Source of the DNA: Antedon bifida
Lineage: Eukaryota > Echinodermata > Crinoidea > Comatulida > Antedonidae
DNA: 64,000 nt
Direction of reading: 5' to 3'
Assembly (NCBI GenBank): GCA_963402885.1
Contig: OY727093.1
Coordinates: 16,497,036 to 16,561,035 of the forward strand
Below, piece after piece: positions 50,001 through 58,709 of the stretch. Below the pieces are notes generated by a model. The model was given only the letters and a program-made list of their open reading frames with translations, made no database searches and was not told the DNA's origin. Within the stretch, counting starts at the first letter, position 1. Each line of letters starts with the position of its first letter. Position numbers and translations under genes: made by a program.

Positions 50001-50751
50001 TTATTTACCCCAAAAAATGTTAAATTTTCTGTAAGACAATGGTTTTTGGTTAAAATTAACTGTTTCTTTTGTCTTTTTATAAGTGAAATAATATTTTTTT
50101 TGGTTTTTTTTTTTACAGAAGTGAATAACTTTATTAAAACTGCAAAATGGCCTATTTAAAGTCTGATTTTATTAATCTTCATTTGTCATGTTTTTGGGGG
50201 ACAATACATCTTGATTTTGGAGTTATTGTGTTGCTAGAAGGTATATTCTTACAAAATAAGATTTCATCCCATTCCTTATCCCTACCTATTACTATTTGCA
50301 TTGTTTTTTTGGCTATAATTTTGAAATCTATTTTTAAAAAATTCAAAATGTATTTAGAATTGGTTCGTATAAATGATTATTAATCAAGTAAATGATAATT
50401 CAAACCAATATTACCTCCTAAACTACCTAAAGAAAACCGAAGGAAAACATATGTTTTCAAAAAATGTTAGCCAGAGCTAATTTATACAAATGATTTATAT
50501 GTATAGAATTAATACATTACCTGAATTTTAAGCTTAGCAATTTCTGCCTCATGTACTGCATTCTTATATTCGGTTTCTTTCAACTTTAACTTGAGGGCAA
50601 TGACCTCTGGTTCAGATGTCAGAGGCGAGGTGATTTCGCTGCAGCTGCTGCCCTCAAACTCAAAGGTTTCTTGTACAAGTTGATCATCATCAGAAAAGAC
50701 ATCACCAAATGCGCTGCCATTCGGTGAGGTCGGTGGATGTTTATATGATTG
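22919..50751 (-). CDS. Neurabin-like scaffold protein, 12 3'-terminal exons (partial gene)
   Basis: Exons in transcript order: 50751-50521, 45746-45529, 43619-43523, 42815-42743, 41942-41844, 35811-35684, 34415-34248, 31264-31122, 26490-26219, 24641-24511, 24090-23917, 23074-22919. All introns are GT-AG and the phases agree, giving 629 codons plus TAG. The first exons form a coiled coil with the family-like LEKKYHKAKKLIKEFQ; the last two form a C-terminal SAM domain (WDTTHVSQWLLGNDLEEYI ... LLQLDTAKLKALGVNN) and a basic coiled tail. Neurabins bind F-actin and protein phosphatase 1 and organise synaptic or junctional actin; the SAM domain is present in neurabin but not in vertebrate spinophilin. 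The PDZ domain and the PP1- and actin-binding regions are not in the window and should lie upstream, beyond 64000. The first intron seen is thus over 13 kb. Confidence 0.87.
23656..23764. mobile_element. Small TIR element (MITE), family X copy 1
   Basis: Terminal inverted repeats AAGCTGTGTCTAC / AAGCTCTGTCTAC about 109 bp apart in a neurabin intron. A sister lies at 42300-42430 with the same ends and the same internal order (GTGATGTGCCCA, TGTCCATCACA). Confidence 0.6.
23917..24090 (-). CDS. Neurabin exon, SAM domain (first half)
   Basis: 58 codons in phase 0. Starts TEPPRKPHHIQDRPITEWD and carries the first helices of the SAM domain to LLQLDTAKLK. Acceptor TTTGATAG, donor AAG|GTAATT. Confidence 0.88.
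24511..24641 (-). CDS. Neurabin exon before SAM
   Basis: 131 bases: FSNLFSGKSSSEDDLLSWMP then a Gly/Lys-rich run. Acceptor CTTTTTCAG, donor GAG|GTAACA. Confidence 0.82.
24815..24895 (+). repeat. Weak tRNA-like SINE head
   Basis: An A-box-like TAGCCTAGAGATTAAG is followed about 35 bases on by a B-box-like GTTCAATACC. Degenerate. Confidence 0.3.
24900..26218. other. Intron of the neurabin gene, nothing recognised
   Basis: AT-rich intronic DNA. A 21-bp phrase containing CCTATAACATTTTATCTCC is doubled near 25550-25590. No element ends were found. Confidence 0.45.
26219..26490 (-). CDS. Neurabin exon (Ser/Pro-rich)
   Basis: 272 bases, low-complexity Ser/Thr/Pro-rich (SISSSWSPNISSPSANYSRS). Acceptor TTTACAG, donor AAAAG|GTATTT. 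Largest exon of the set; probably disordered. Confidence 0.82.
27280..27490 (+). promoter_or_regulatory. Candidate plus-strand promoter with three CCAAT boxes
   Basis: GTGATTGGCT (27285), CCAATCACC (27319) and GGATTGGCTG (27363) lie within 90 bp, as NF-Y sites often do. An exon-like end follows at 27490 with a strong donor, ACG|GTGAGT. This is inside a neurabin intron on the opposite strand, so it would drive a nested antisense gene or non-coding RNA. Confidence 0.35.
27857..27896 (+). CDS. Candidate short first coding exon
   Basis: ATG at 27857 opens MPPKNARKKRSQQ, a basic N-terminus, then a plausible donor AAG|GTTAAA. It lies about 365 bp after the donor at 27490, so a leader exon spliced to this coding exon is possible. 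No acceptor or second coding exon could be fixed. Function unknown. Confidence 0.25.
28305..28655. repeat. Degenerate tandem repeat, about 62-bp period
   Basis: Five to six imperfect copies of a phrase built on AACTCAAAnGATGGGTAGAG and TGACTCCAAAAATGATTA. Units differ by substitutions and small indels, so the array is old. Confidence 0.7.
29382..29504 (+). mobile_element. TTAA element (family A) left part, interrupted
   Basis: Starts TTAAAGTCCCATTCCCTACG, matching the left end of the intact copy at 59393. It is cut at 29504 by a Helitron and continues from 30745. Confidence 0.7.
29505..30744 (-). mobile_element. Non-autonomous Helitron, inverted copy
   Basis: Reverse complement of the element at 16587-17804. 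Its 5' end, TCTATATATAAATTTACG on the minus strand, is at 30744; the 3' hairpin is mostly lost and only CTA plus ACCATCTAGG remain near 29505-29520. It sits within a TTAA element. Confidence 0.8.
30745..30870 (+). mobile_element. TTAA element (family A) right part, truncated
   Basis: Resumes the family A sequence: AGAAACAATGCACTAC and AACGTACGAACATCGTAC match the reverse complement of 59765-59895. The right terminal repeat is missing. Confidence 0.65.
31122..31264 (-). CDS. Neurabin exon (charged helix)
   Basis: 143 bases: EEETHVVTQEDVKAE then RDAKQRLAQELQSKLKPLEP. Acceptor TTTTTATAG, donor AAAG|GTAGTT. Confidence 0.82.
31320..32600. other. Neurabin intron, nothing recognised
   Basis: AT-rich, short open frames only, no element ends found. 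Confidence 0.45.
32640..32905 (+). repeat. SINE (tRNA-derived head, conserved central domain)
   Basis: B-box GGGTTCGAATCC at 32672, then CCTTGGGCAAGATACTTTAC, CTCTCCACCCAGGTTTATAA and ATGGGAACCGG, and a tail with GTGAAGCATCTGGA. The minus-strand repeat at 46790-46985 shares the central and tail parts. Confidence 0.65.
33301..33368 (-). repeat. tRNA-like sequence (SINE head)
   Basis: On the minus strand an A-box (TAGCTTAGAGGTTA, 33356-33343) and B-box (GGTTCAATCC, 33312-33303) are correctly spaced. The anticodon region reads TTGCCTTGCAATC. The acceptor stem does not pair well, so a SINE or tRNA relic is likelier than a gene. Confidence 0.5.
34248..34415 (-). CDS. Neurabin exon (linker)
   Basis: 168 bases, 56 codons in phase 0: DEELGSLLPGAGMLDISKEK through SDIWETTEL. 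Acceptor ATACAG, donor CTT|GTAAGC. Confidence 0.82.
34876..35430. mobile_element. TTAA-flanked TIR element (family B)
   Basis: Perfect terminal repeats AGATGTATTGTCCC / GGGACAATACATCT, each next to TTAA (34872-34875, 35431-35434). TTAA duplication and no coding capacity suggest a piggyBac-type MITE. A decayed relative lies at 49897-50212. Confidence 0.82.
35684..35811 (-). CDS. Neurabin exon (Ser-rich linker)
   Basis: 128 bases: SSPVKPSESFSDEGSSTADE then a charged ELEKNLESKLEGAYN helix. Acceptor CTTTATCAG, donor AAT|GTAAGT. Likely a phosphorylation-rich linker (inference). Confidence 0.8.
36536..36693. mobile_element. 158-bp TA-flanked MITE (pogo/Tigger-like)
   Basis: Ends CAGTGGAACCCC and CAGTAGAACGTC (right end reverse complemented), each next to TA. 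CAGTRGAACC-type ends are usual for pogo/Tc1-related MITEs. Confidence 0.65.
36805..36858 (-). repeat. Relic of the ATC tRNA unit
   Basis: CTTGATATGCAGATG and a following C-T-A-A-CC-like D-arm resemble the minus-strand tRNA at 44835-44906 (anticodon arm and D arm only), with several changes. Confidence 0.5.
37420..37500 (+). repeat. Weak tRNA-like SINE head
   Basis: AGCAGGTAGTGTTCTGC and, further on, GTTGGGTTAAAAACTCC resemble degraded A and B regions. Low certainty. Confidence 0.25.
37500..39690. other. Neurabin intron, nothing recognised
   Basis: A G-rich stretch at 37770-37920 and a short sequence at 39085-39175 with inverted GCGGAAAAG/CTTTCCGC are the only structure seen. Confidence 0.4.
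39690..39905 (+). repeat. Two LINE-like 3' ends
   Basis: GAATTTCCGAAAGGATCAAT followed by AAAG, and a second GAATTTCCGAATTAAAAGAT with a GAATTGAATTG tail, resemble LINE 3' ends. No coding part is attached. Confidence 0.3.
40140..41520. other. Neurabin intron with isolated CCAAT words
   Basis: GATTGGCT and AGCCAATC occur near 40440-40490 and 41030-41110. They may be regulatory or belong to old transposons; no exon was found beside them. Confidence 0.35.
41844..41942 (-). CDS. Neurabin exon (linker)
   Basis: 99 bases coding for GALFQPTRIASFEDILEAEG and on. Acceptor after a long T-run; donor G|GTAAAT. Phase consistent with neighbours. Confidence 0.78.
42300..42430. mobile_element. Small TIR element (MITE), family X copy 2
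   Basis: Ends AAAGCTCAGTCTACACTATC and TAGTGTAGACACGGCTT are inverted repeats. The body shares GTGTGATGTGCCCA with the copy at 23656-23764. Confidence 0.65.
42743..42815 (-). CDS. Neurabin exon (linker)
   Basis: 73 bases coding for IKYLESGGSVSPKSYQLSPM and a few more residues. Acceptor TTTCACAG; donor GAG|GTTGGA is weaker than the others, but the phase fits both neighbours. Confidence 0.75.
42884..43106. mobile_element. hAT-like MITE, 223 bp
   Basis: Left end CAGGGCTCGAC and right end ATCAAGCCCTG form short inverted repeats of the CAGGGCTnGA type seen in hAT elements. An 8-bp target duplication is not evident. Confidence 0.5.
43523..43619 (-). CDS. Neurabin exon (coiled coil)
   Basis: EEEFLLRENDQLKLIQERDR continues the coiled coil. 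97 bases, entering with one base and leaving in phase 0; donor AGA|GTAAGT. Confidence 0.82.
44751..45003 (-). repeat. Dispersed copy of the tRNA-bearing unit
   Basis: Minus-strand copy of most of the 366-bp unit tandemly arrayed at 62389-63486, from the CACCGGGCGGTTTAGAA end (44751) to the GTGCGTACAACTGAGGAC end (45003). It breaks at a TATATA run on the 5' side. Confidence 0.85.
44835..44906 (-). tRNA. tRNA-like gene, anticodon ATC, minus strand
   Basis: Same 72-nt cloverleaf as the array copies at 62556, 62922 and 63288: 7-bp acceptor stem, D arm, 5-bp anticodon stem with loop ATATCAA, and a perfect 5-bp T stem. A T-run ends the transcript about 3 bases on. See the array entries for identity. 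Confidence 0.8.
45090..45137 (-). ncRNA. Candidate type I hammerhead ribozyme
   Basis: On the minus strand: CTGATGA (45128-45122), stem II GGGC-TAT-GCCC, GAAA (45109-45106), then ACATGTC with cleavage expected after the C at 45100. Stem III is a short palindrome, ACATGT, as in the minimal hammerheads of Penelope-like elements and animal retrozymes, which can pair as dimers. Stem I can form between CTTCAC upstream and GTAAAA downstream with one mismatch. All catalytic core bases are present. The flanks likely belong to a Penelope-like element or retrozyme. Confidence 0.7.
45529..45746 (-). CDS. Neurabin exon (main coiled coil)
   Basis: 72 codons plus 2 bases. Heptad-like run with EETRLKTQLENAEK and ALEKKYHKAKKLIKEFQ, the latter the most family-like segment. 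Donor AG|GTGTTT. Confidence 0.88.
46665..46765. repeat. Diverged copy of the 48.5-kb repeat
   Basis: TCAATGTCAGGGAACATTTT followed by TCAGTG, preceded by AAACACTTTGAATGTACC, matches units at 48590-48690 and 48790-48880. Confidence 0.5.
46790..46985 (-). repeat. SINE, central and 3' parts
   Basis: On the minus strand: GTCCTAGGAAGACACTTATA, CTCTCTACCCAGGTGTACAT, ATGGGTACCTGG, then GTGAAGTGCTTTGAGTATAA and an ATTATTATT tail, the order seen in the SINE at 32640. The tRNA head is missing. Confidence 0.65.
48520..48890. repeat. Tandem duplication, about 200-bp unit
   Basis: Two imperfect copies (48535-48700 and 48738-48885) share TTCTAATCTGAAAAACCTCA, ATTCTTACTAGTTAC and AATGTCAGTGAA. A third fragment lies at 46665. 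Confidence 0.7.
49623..49716. repeat. Perfect 22-bp inverted repeat (foldback)
   Basis: Arms 49623-49644 and 49695-49716 are exact reverse complements, starting GCTAGTTCCGTTTCGCACCT, with a 50-bp AT-rich centre. Likely a tiny MITE; also a strong hairpin in intron RNA. Confidence 0.85.
49897..50212. mobile_element. Decayed TTAA element (family B relative)
   Basis: Left end TTAAAGATTGTCCCCCT, right end GGGGGACAATACATCTTGA. The right part shares GTGAATAACTTTA and ATGGCC-ATTTAAA phrases with 35330-35400. The right TTAA is lost. Confidence 0.6.
50521..50751 (-). CDS. Neurabin exon (coiled-coil start)
   Basis: 77 codons, phase 0 at both ends. Acidic stretch with DVFSDDDQLVQETFEFEG, then a coiled coil (VIALKLKLKETEYKNAVHEA). 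Acceptor after a T-run, donor CAG|GTAATG. First exon of this gene in the window. Confidence 0.85.
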
Positions 50752-51239
50752 CTGAAAAAAAAAATAAATTGAATACCAATTCTATCTTTAAAATGATAAT
50801 ATTAATCCAATAGCGATTTTTTACATATAGTATTACAAATTACACCTTTGGTATGAATGTGTGATAAATGTCTGTGTTACATTGGGAAAAGTCGGTAAAT
50901 CTTTATATAGGCCTGTACTGATAACATCAATATGTAACATGGGCATATGCGCATTTATCTAATGATTTTACTTGGTAAGATTATCCCGGGTTATAGTATG
51001 TGTTATGGCGTATGCCATCTAAGAACTGAGGAACTCTTGGGGAGTAACTGTTTGACCTACACTCTCCGAGAAACTGATCAAACTTTAACTATATGTAATA
51101 GTTCATTGAGTAACCAAGACGATCAGTACACAGTTGGTAAATACAGTCAATTTGTTCATGTTTTTGTCAATTCTGTTCCACCTAATTCCATGTTTGAGTT
51201 CTCTCACAGAACTAGTTCTTACAATTGAAATCTGCTAAC

Positions 51240-52890
51240 ATTCATCTTATAAATCCTTCAGATATAAAAGACATTTAGGTCACATAATAGGTCACATTTT
51301 AGAACTATTTATGATGAAATATTTCTTTATGGTACAACATTATAAACATAAAAACGAATGTAAAAAAATGTATTTTGGAATTGGATCAAAGGTTGAATTA
51401 TATGTATTACCATTTTATAGCCTGACACAACCTAGTCCTAACCCTAAGTTTTAGTGTCAAAACGATAAAAATAAACATTTAAAAAAGAATCTCCACCTGG
51501 AATTGTGTATGTGTAGAAGAGGATGAAATGAAGCGGATGTCTTAAAAATTTTAGTTTCAACTTGCAACTCGCACTTTCCACTCAGCTCACATTTTTTTAA
51601 ACTTTTTACAAATGTTTGTCTTGCACTTCTCTGCATTTCATGCGTGACTAGAATCAATATGGCCACTTCCAGAAATTTGCGGGAGGTACAGGATAATGAA
51701 TGAAGAAATGTTACAAACTTGTGCCCGTGTTGTTTTCAACGTACTTTCCTTAACAAACTATGATGCAATTATAATAAAAAGACAAAACTGTCAAAAGACA
51801 CTAATTGTTTGCTGCCCTCAATCAGCCCTCAAGTTAGGCATTGGTGGAAACATTGTTAGAAAATGCCTTTTTATTTTCATGGAGTAAAGGCATGTTATTT
51901 TGCAGGAAAATTTAAATAAATATTAGGAGAAAATTACATGTGGTCGTAAGAAATGGTAATTTGCTTAAATATCGGATTTTGTTTATATTTGCAGAGAAAA
52001 ACATGTAAAGTGAACAACAAAATTTAACAACCTGTTTTTATGGCCAGCCTAATATACATCTCAAATAGTTAGTTCCTTGGACTTAAAACTAGAGGTTTGA
52101 GGAATGTAGGGTAGGTATTCAACATAGGTCTTGGAGGAAAGATTTGAATTGTGCCCAAAATAAGCATAGTTAGACACTGACATCATAGTATCATAAGTGT
52201 AACTGGCTACTGTGCAAAACTTCATAATAAAAAGCATTCTTTAGTAATGAAAACATATGGTTGTATTTAAGGAGGTTTAGAGTTGATGTTAACAACCATC
52301 AAAGAATGTTATAAATCAAATAATAGGTGATTATTAGGGTACAAATTGAACTTGATCTATAGATATTCAACAGAAAGTTCAATAAAAATAAGTCATAAGT
52401 GAAAAATAAAATAACATTTGGTAGTAATGTATTAATGGAATGACCTATGACAAATATAAAACAGAAGGCAAGTGGATATCCAATGGATATAACAATTAAA
52501 AAATATGACATAAAAAAATAATAAAATTTTGTAAATTCATGTTACTTTTATGTCCAGATTCAAACATCTTTTAGATGAGACAAACTAAAATATTTGGTGA
52601 ATTTCTGTAAAAAAAAATAAAAAAATCAAAGACATGAAACTAACTTTTTTTTAAGCAGTAAATTTTTTCTGATCTTTTATTTTATGATCGAAAAGTACAA
52701 TATTTTACACAAAAACGGAACTGATAATAAACACACTCCTGCAAAACCAATTAACACTATAATTTTTTGCTGCAACACTACCATAATAAACCTCAATTGA
52801 CAGTTTGAACTGCATAGTTTTTTAATGATGATGTGAAGTCAACAAAAATTTGCCTGTCTTTATCAAAAAATTATGTGTTTAATTACTGTT
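51240..52890. other. Intergenic or upstream intron, nothing recognised
   Basis: Low-complexity AT-rich DNA. If the neurabin gene continues past 64000, this is intron. Confidence 0.4.
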
Positions 52891-52902
52891 TAATAGTATT
52901 AA

Positions 52903-53849
52903 CACTTGACTGCCAAACACGAAGATCCGGTAGATAGGTTAATTATTGGTATATACTATAAATATGGACACTATATTCGGTCTGGACCGTCAATATTTTA
53001 CTATTTGAAAGTAACTAATCTGGTTACGAATGACTGCCGAAATGGTACCTGTCGAAATAACATACACGGCGCATCACAGTAGCGCGTAGAGCGATGGCTT
53101 GGCGCATTGTGTATCGGTCGCGCGCTAGCTATGCCGCCGAAGCATTACAAAGGTTTTTGTGGATTGGCATGTTTGTTTGTTATCTGAATAAAAAATAATG
53201 GAGTCATTTTCAATATGAAGTCTTTAATTTTATACCCTAATTGTTTTGGACTGTTTAACTGTAAGTGACCCGAGTTTCATGCAACAAACTTGTTTAGAAA
53301 TGGTATGGATATTATCATCAGTTTACTAGGCTAGTAGTACTACTAGGCTAGCCTAGGCCTAGTCGTAAAACGGTTCCGATTCTGGTTAACTAGGCCTGGT
53401 GTCTTTACTATGTGGATTTTGGCGAAACATTGATGTAAGATTTATGATTTATAAAATGCAATACATTTTTCGATAGTGATAACTTGTCTTTATAGACCTA
53501 TCGGTGCCGTGTAAGTAACTTTTTCGTTGTTTGTTGATCTCACCGGGCGATATTTTCATATTGTGATGTCTTGCACAAAATCGCGAATATCTCGACTTTC
53601 TTCCGCGAAACTACGAAAAACTCTAAAAGTGGGTTACTTTCATTTTACTATTACGATTTACATATTGCGATTTAAAAATCGTTCTTGGTACCATTGTAAA
53701 GCTAAAATCTTTATGATTATTTTAGTCTAAATTACATATAAATCAGATCACATTCATATTTTCAATCAGCTTTAATAAAAACATCAAATTGGGCTAAAAA
53801 CGCTGGCGGAGGCAGTTTCTAACTGGAAAAACCTCTGGCAGTCAAAGTG
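52903..53849. mobile_element. TTAA-flanked TIR element (family C), 947 bp
   Basis: Ends CACTTGACTGCC and GGCAGTCAAAGTG are inverted repeats, each next to TTAA (52899-52902, 53850-53853). CACTTTGACTGCC ends fit piggyBac-type elements. No transposase frame; inside is GC-richer DNA around 53050-53140 and TAGGCCTA words. Confidence 0.8.
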
Positions 53850-55069
53850 TTAACAGGCACCAAACCTATTTGTTAAGTGTACTCTAGAAATATTAAACAA
53901 TACCAACAACAGGCTATCAAATGAAAAGATAATGGTGTAATTTAAAACACAATGGAGGTGGTTTGATGTCATTAAATGGAAGTTGTAAATTAGGTAATGG
54001 CATTCAATTTATAATCATTACATTATTAAATATCAATCAAGTATTGAGATAACAATAAGTACCTACTTTCCTAAGCAAGTAACCTGTTCAGTGATTCTGC
54101 TGCGAAAAAATAAACGATTATTAACCATGTGAAACTGTTCAATAACCGGCTAAATTGCACCCTTAAAATAACTGTAAAAGTTAAAACACCCAATAAATAG
54201 GGTGTTAGAATTTAACAAATTATGGTTATTAGATCGATCTACTTTAGCATCTTGAACGTTTGACCGTCTGAGCGCTCCTATGCAAAAATATACAGTATAA
54301 TATACAGTACCTTATGTTTTACCATAAAATCATAATTGTTTGTGGATATTATTTGGTATATTATAATCTATATTTTACATTTCTGAAGTAAATGGTTCTG
54401 CTAACCATGTCTTATTTAACCTTTTCTCAGATATGTTTTTAATAAATATCAATATAAAATCAATATATAAAAATATAAATATAAAAATCTTCTATTTTAT
54501 GAAAAAACAGGTAAAATAGGAAAAAGTTTATATCTTTTATGGTCAAATCCTATCAACCCTACATTACCGACTCTCGTCCCCACACATATCAAACCCAGAA
54601 TAGATTAAGAAAAAACAAAAAATGAAATAATTTGTATGGTACCAGGGATAGCCCTCTAAATCCACAAAAGTTGATTACATCATCCCCTGCAACATAAAAA
54701 CAATTAAGGCCTTCTGAAAAAGATAAATTGAAAAGATGTAGTAAATGTTGTACATGGTCTTAAAACAGAAAATCCACTCATGAGGGGTAAGAGGAAATTA
54801 TTGATAGCTGTCAAAATGAGGATTTTTTTCTGAACCTTCACCTCTTGAACTTGACCAGTAATTATAATCCACTATGAAATAAATATATCATATTAAGCAA
54901 TAATAAATAGACAAATATTGAAAATTGAGATAATTCCCATTTAAATTACTTGGTTTAGAACTATGATAGGTACCAGCATTTTCACTACATCAAATTTAAA
55001 CTGTTTAGTTTTGAGTGATAATATTAATTTTGAGATATCAATCATCCACAGCAGGTAATTGGGTTAATA

Positions 55070-55777
55070 CAGTCGACTCCGCCTAAGTCGAATCTAATGG
55101 GACCGGTATAAAAATTCGAGTTACGTGAACTTCGACTTACAGATTTGCAAAAAAAATGCTAGGCCTAGGCTCACTCACTAGCCGCGCTATGGCTAGGCCT
55201 AGTAGACCCTGCCCTGTCGCGACCGCGGCCCACGCGATGAGCCTTCTTGAATTGAGTTTGCTTAGCTAGCTAGCTAGGCCTAATAAATGCTAAGCCTCTT
55301 TTATCGGCAATGATAAACTGTATTTTCTTTTATGGGAAATCGGTATCCATTGTTTATTGCCATCTGTCTAGCACAAAATGGGTACCCACAAAACGCCGCT
55401 CAAGTTCTCAACTCTGAAACGAACTCATACACTATACACTAGCGCGAGTTGTAGGACGCCGCCTATACTATACAACCTGCTTGAGAGAACCGATATGGTC
55501 CCACATTATCTCCTCTGTCGTTTGTTTATCGAATTACGTACGTTTCATCGGCTTTTTTTGCGCGTTGTTGCCGCGTGATTTGTGACTTCGACTTATACGA
55601 TATAAATAACTAAAGAATGTGTGTATTCGGACCGCAAAAGACAATTTCGACTTGGAAAAATTCGACTTACAAATAAAAATTACACAGTAATGTATAGGAA
55701 AGAATTGGGACTTTCATAAAAATTCGACTTTCGCGATTTTTCGACTTACGCGAATTCGACTTAGGCGGAGTCGACTG
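55070..55777. mobile_element. TA-flanked TIR element (pogo/Tigger-like), 708 bp
   Basis: Perfect ends CAGTCGACTCCGCCTAAGTC and reverse complement, each next to TA. Sub-terminal TTCGACTTA words recur on both sides. No intact transposase; an open frame at 55378-55578 has no recognisable domain. Confidence 0.85.
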
Positions 55778-56506
55778 TATTAAACATTGTGCCAACACCA
55801 GGGTAAGTATTAAATGTAGTTTTAAACCTTCCCAGTAGGCCTACAATCTCAGTCATTTTGATATCCCATATGTGCAATTGAAAACATTTTTTTTTCATTT
55901 GGACAACTGCAGCATGTGGTGAAAAATGGGGATTTCAGATGCCACAATAGGTTGCCATATATTTGATATAAAGTTTAAAACTTTCCAGTACAATTCTGGT
56001 CATTCTTTTCTTGTAGAATAACAAACTGTAACACAGGAACATGTACATTTTCCCTGTTATTTTTCAATGAAACTTTTAAAATAGTTAATACAAAACGATT
56101 ATACAAACCAGAAGAAGTGATGTCGAAAGGTAGCATCTGGATAAACATAGTTGTCGGTTGAAATAGACCAATGTTGGTTTATCCGGGTAAGTTGGGCACA
56201 AAATAGACTAAATGTTAATATTTCTTTTACTTTTGACACTAATAAGCCTTCCTATAGCAACATAAATGGTACATTGAGCAACAGCAATAATAATAACACT
56301 TTGATCCTCCTCTTTGGGGGCGTGCTAATAGGCACAACTAATAGCATTACTTGTAGGATCTAGAGCAGTATCAGCGTAAAAAAAAAGATGTTCTTTTTTT
56401 ATCATTTAAACTGACTGATGAACATTGCTTTACACATAGTTAAAAATAATAATGTATTGAAGGTAAAAGTGTAGAAAAATAGCCAATTTGACCTTTTTTT
56501 TACATA

Positions 56507-57345
56507 CCGTATATTTCGGTGTATAAGTCGCACTTTTGACACGCAATTTTAACCTCTAAATTAAGGGTGCGTCTTATACACCGAATATAAATGCCTCACC
56601 ACACAGATTGTACATATCGACACCTCGTTGGCTAGGCCTGGGCTTTTTAAGGTAATGCCTAGTACTAAGAGTAGGCCTAGCTACAGTGTACTAACATAAC
56701 AGCAACCTGCTTCTGCCTAGTTTTCAAGGCATTTTAGCGTGATGTAATATTAAATATGATGAAAAGATTTGTTCATTATGGAGCTGTTTTAGGCGCTCCG
56801 ATAAAATTTCATTTGTAAACGTTTACGATTGGAATAGTATTATAGTTATACGCACGATCGCCGACCGCTGTACCCCCAGAGCAAGCCCTTCTTGGCGGCC
56901 ACATGGTGTACAGTATTCTACTAGTATATTCTCCAGTTGATTATAGCATGGACCTAGCGTACACACTCCTCGGATACATAGATACTAATCGAATACGATT
57001 GTCCGTGAAAACGTGCACCCTCTCGATAAAAGGATCGAGCGAGGCTAGCCCACACATGGTCATGCACTCGATGTTGCGGGTGCGAAACTCATGAATAACA
57101 AGTTAGAAAGAACTAACGGAATGGGGGACTTCCCTTCTTGTTGAGGCTGGGCGCGGCCGAGCCTAGGTAAGAAAAAACCTAAATAAAGGACGCCGTTGTA
57201 GATATAGCAACAATTTAAAAAAACATTGTTTTGATGAAATATAAAGTGCGTCTTATACATCGACGATATAAAAAATACCGATATTTTACTCTCAGTTAGG
57301 GGGTGCGTCTTATACACAGGTGCGACTTATACACCAAATATACAG
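56507..57345. mobile_element. TA-flanked TIR element, 839 bp
   Basis: Ends CCGTATATTTCGGTGTATAA and TTATACACCAAATATACAG with TA on each side; GTGCGTCTTATACA recurs inside both ends (near 56568, 57247, 57303). No transposase found. Mariner-type is likely from the TA target. Confidence 0.75.
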
Positions 57346-58480
57346 TAGCTCACATGGACAAAGAGAAACTTATTGTATTGCTCTGTTGTTAGTTGACATC
57401 ATAATTTAACTTCCAAAAATAAACATAACTATGCTACCACACAATTAAATTATTAACTGTATAATAATATCCTGGATTTATATAGTGATATATGTCATGA
57501 GAAGTCCAGTATAGTATACCATGGGGAAAACAGCATTATTACTAACACTACTATATTATCCTTATTCTAATTAAAAACATGCTTTTTATATTAAATTAGG
57601 TTCATGAAAGGGCAACCATCAACTGGGGATCAATTGCTATTTAATACTTTTGGTTCTTGAAGTTCTATGCTATTAACACACTTATGGTAAAACTATAAAA
57701 TTATTGTTTGTGTTTTCAATTAGATACAACATGCAAGGTTGGGGGATGGGGGGGAGGAGTTATGGAAGATTAACTGCTGTACATGTTTACCTACTGTAGG
57801 CTACATTTTGTTTTCATTTAGCTGTAATATTATTTTTCCATCCCTGTTGGTCTTAAGGCTGCTACAAAGAACAATAAACATACACTTTTCTTACATAAAA
57901 ACAAAATAAATTATGAATTATTAAGTTTTCATTCTATCCCTAAACAATTTATGTTGTCTTTGATAAAAATAATATATTTTTTAATCCATGAAATGACCAC
58001 CAAAACATTATTGCTCTTACTATATATTTATCATTACATTTTGATTAGACTTGTGAAAATATTATTTTCATCAAAGACAGCATATAGTTATTCTATAGTT
58101 CTTCTATAGTTCTAGAATGAAAACTTGTATTATTTCTTTTGTTTAGAAAAATGCATTCTCTAGTTCTGTTACGATAAAAAAAAATAATATTCCATGGTTT
58201 AATAACACAATGAAACATGGTAGCTAGATGTTGATAACACATTAATCTGATAGAATGTTGTTATACTGCCCTCAGTTTTGCCAAAACTTTTGTTTAGTTT
58301 AGTTACAATACACACAGGAAAGGCAACCTATTTTATAGGTAGAAGAATAAATGCAAAAGCTTTCCAATAATGACATATTTTTTTAATTTTTTAATTTTTA
58401 GATTATTAAAAATTAATTTTCTCAATCCTACAGTATCACAATGTTGAGTTAAAAAGGTGGATAGAGTTTTATAATATATA
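57346..58480. other. AT-rich region, nothing recognised
   Basis: A poly-purine G-run near 57743-57757 is the only notable feature. Confidence 0.4.
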
Positions 58481-58509
58481 TTTCCTGCTTCAATTTTTTA
58501 CTGTTGGGA

Positions 58510-58709
58510 AGGAGAGGGGGTTGGAGGAGGAACCAGGTAAACCAGGTAAATTCATAAATGGATGCGAGTTATTTGAAAACTACATGAGGAAAATGCAACC
58601 AAGGATAAAAACAACCAAACATGATGCAGAAGATCAGAAAACTGGACATTTGTACCAACTTTTTGAATATATGGTCAATCATAATTTAATTTCCAGGCAG
58701 TTTACGGTG
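58510..58709 (+). CDS. Possible orphan coding exon
   Basis: A frame open for about 65 codons with protein-like composition: KFINGCELFENYMRKMQP, then HLYQLFEYMVNHNLISRQFT, ending at a good donor ACG|GTGAGA (58709/58710). A pyrimidine-rich stretch lies upstream, but the acceptor is unclear. Not recognised; no neighbouring exon was found on this strand. It could be an internal exon of a plus-strand gene or a processed remnant. Confidence 0.3.

Noticed and set aside
50947..51228. 93-residue plus-strand frame
   Set aside because: No recognisable motif, no splice context, and composition fits chance in AT-rich DNA.
54090..54120. A 16-bp micro-exon with AG and GT ends on the minus strand
   Set aside because: Its length would break the reading phase and there is no other support.
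55378..55578. Open frame inside the pogo-like element as a transposase
   Set aside because: No DDE or HTH motif and far too short.
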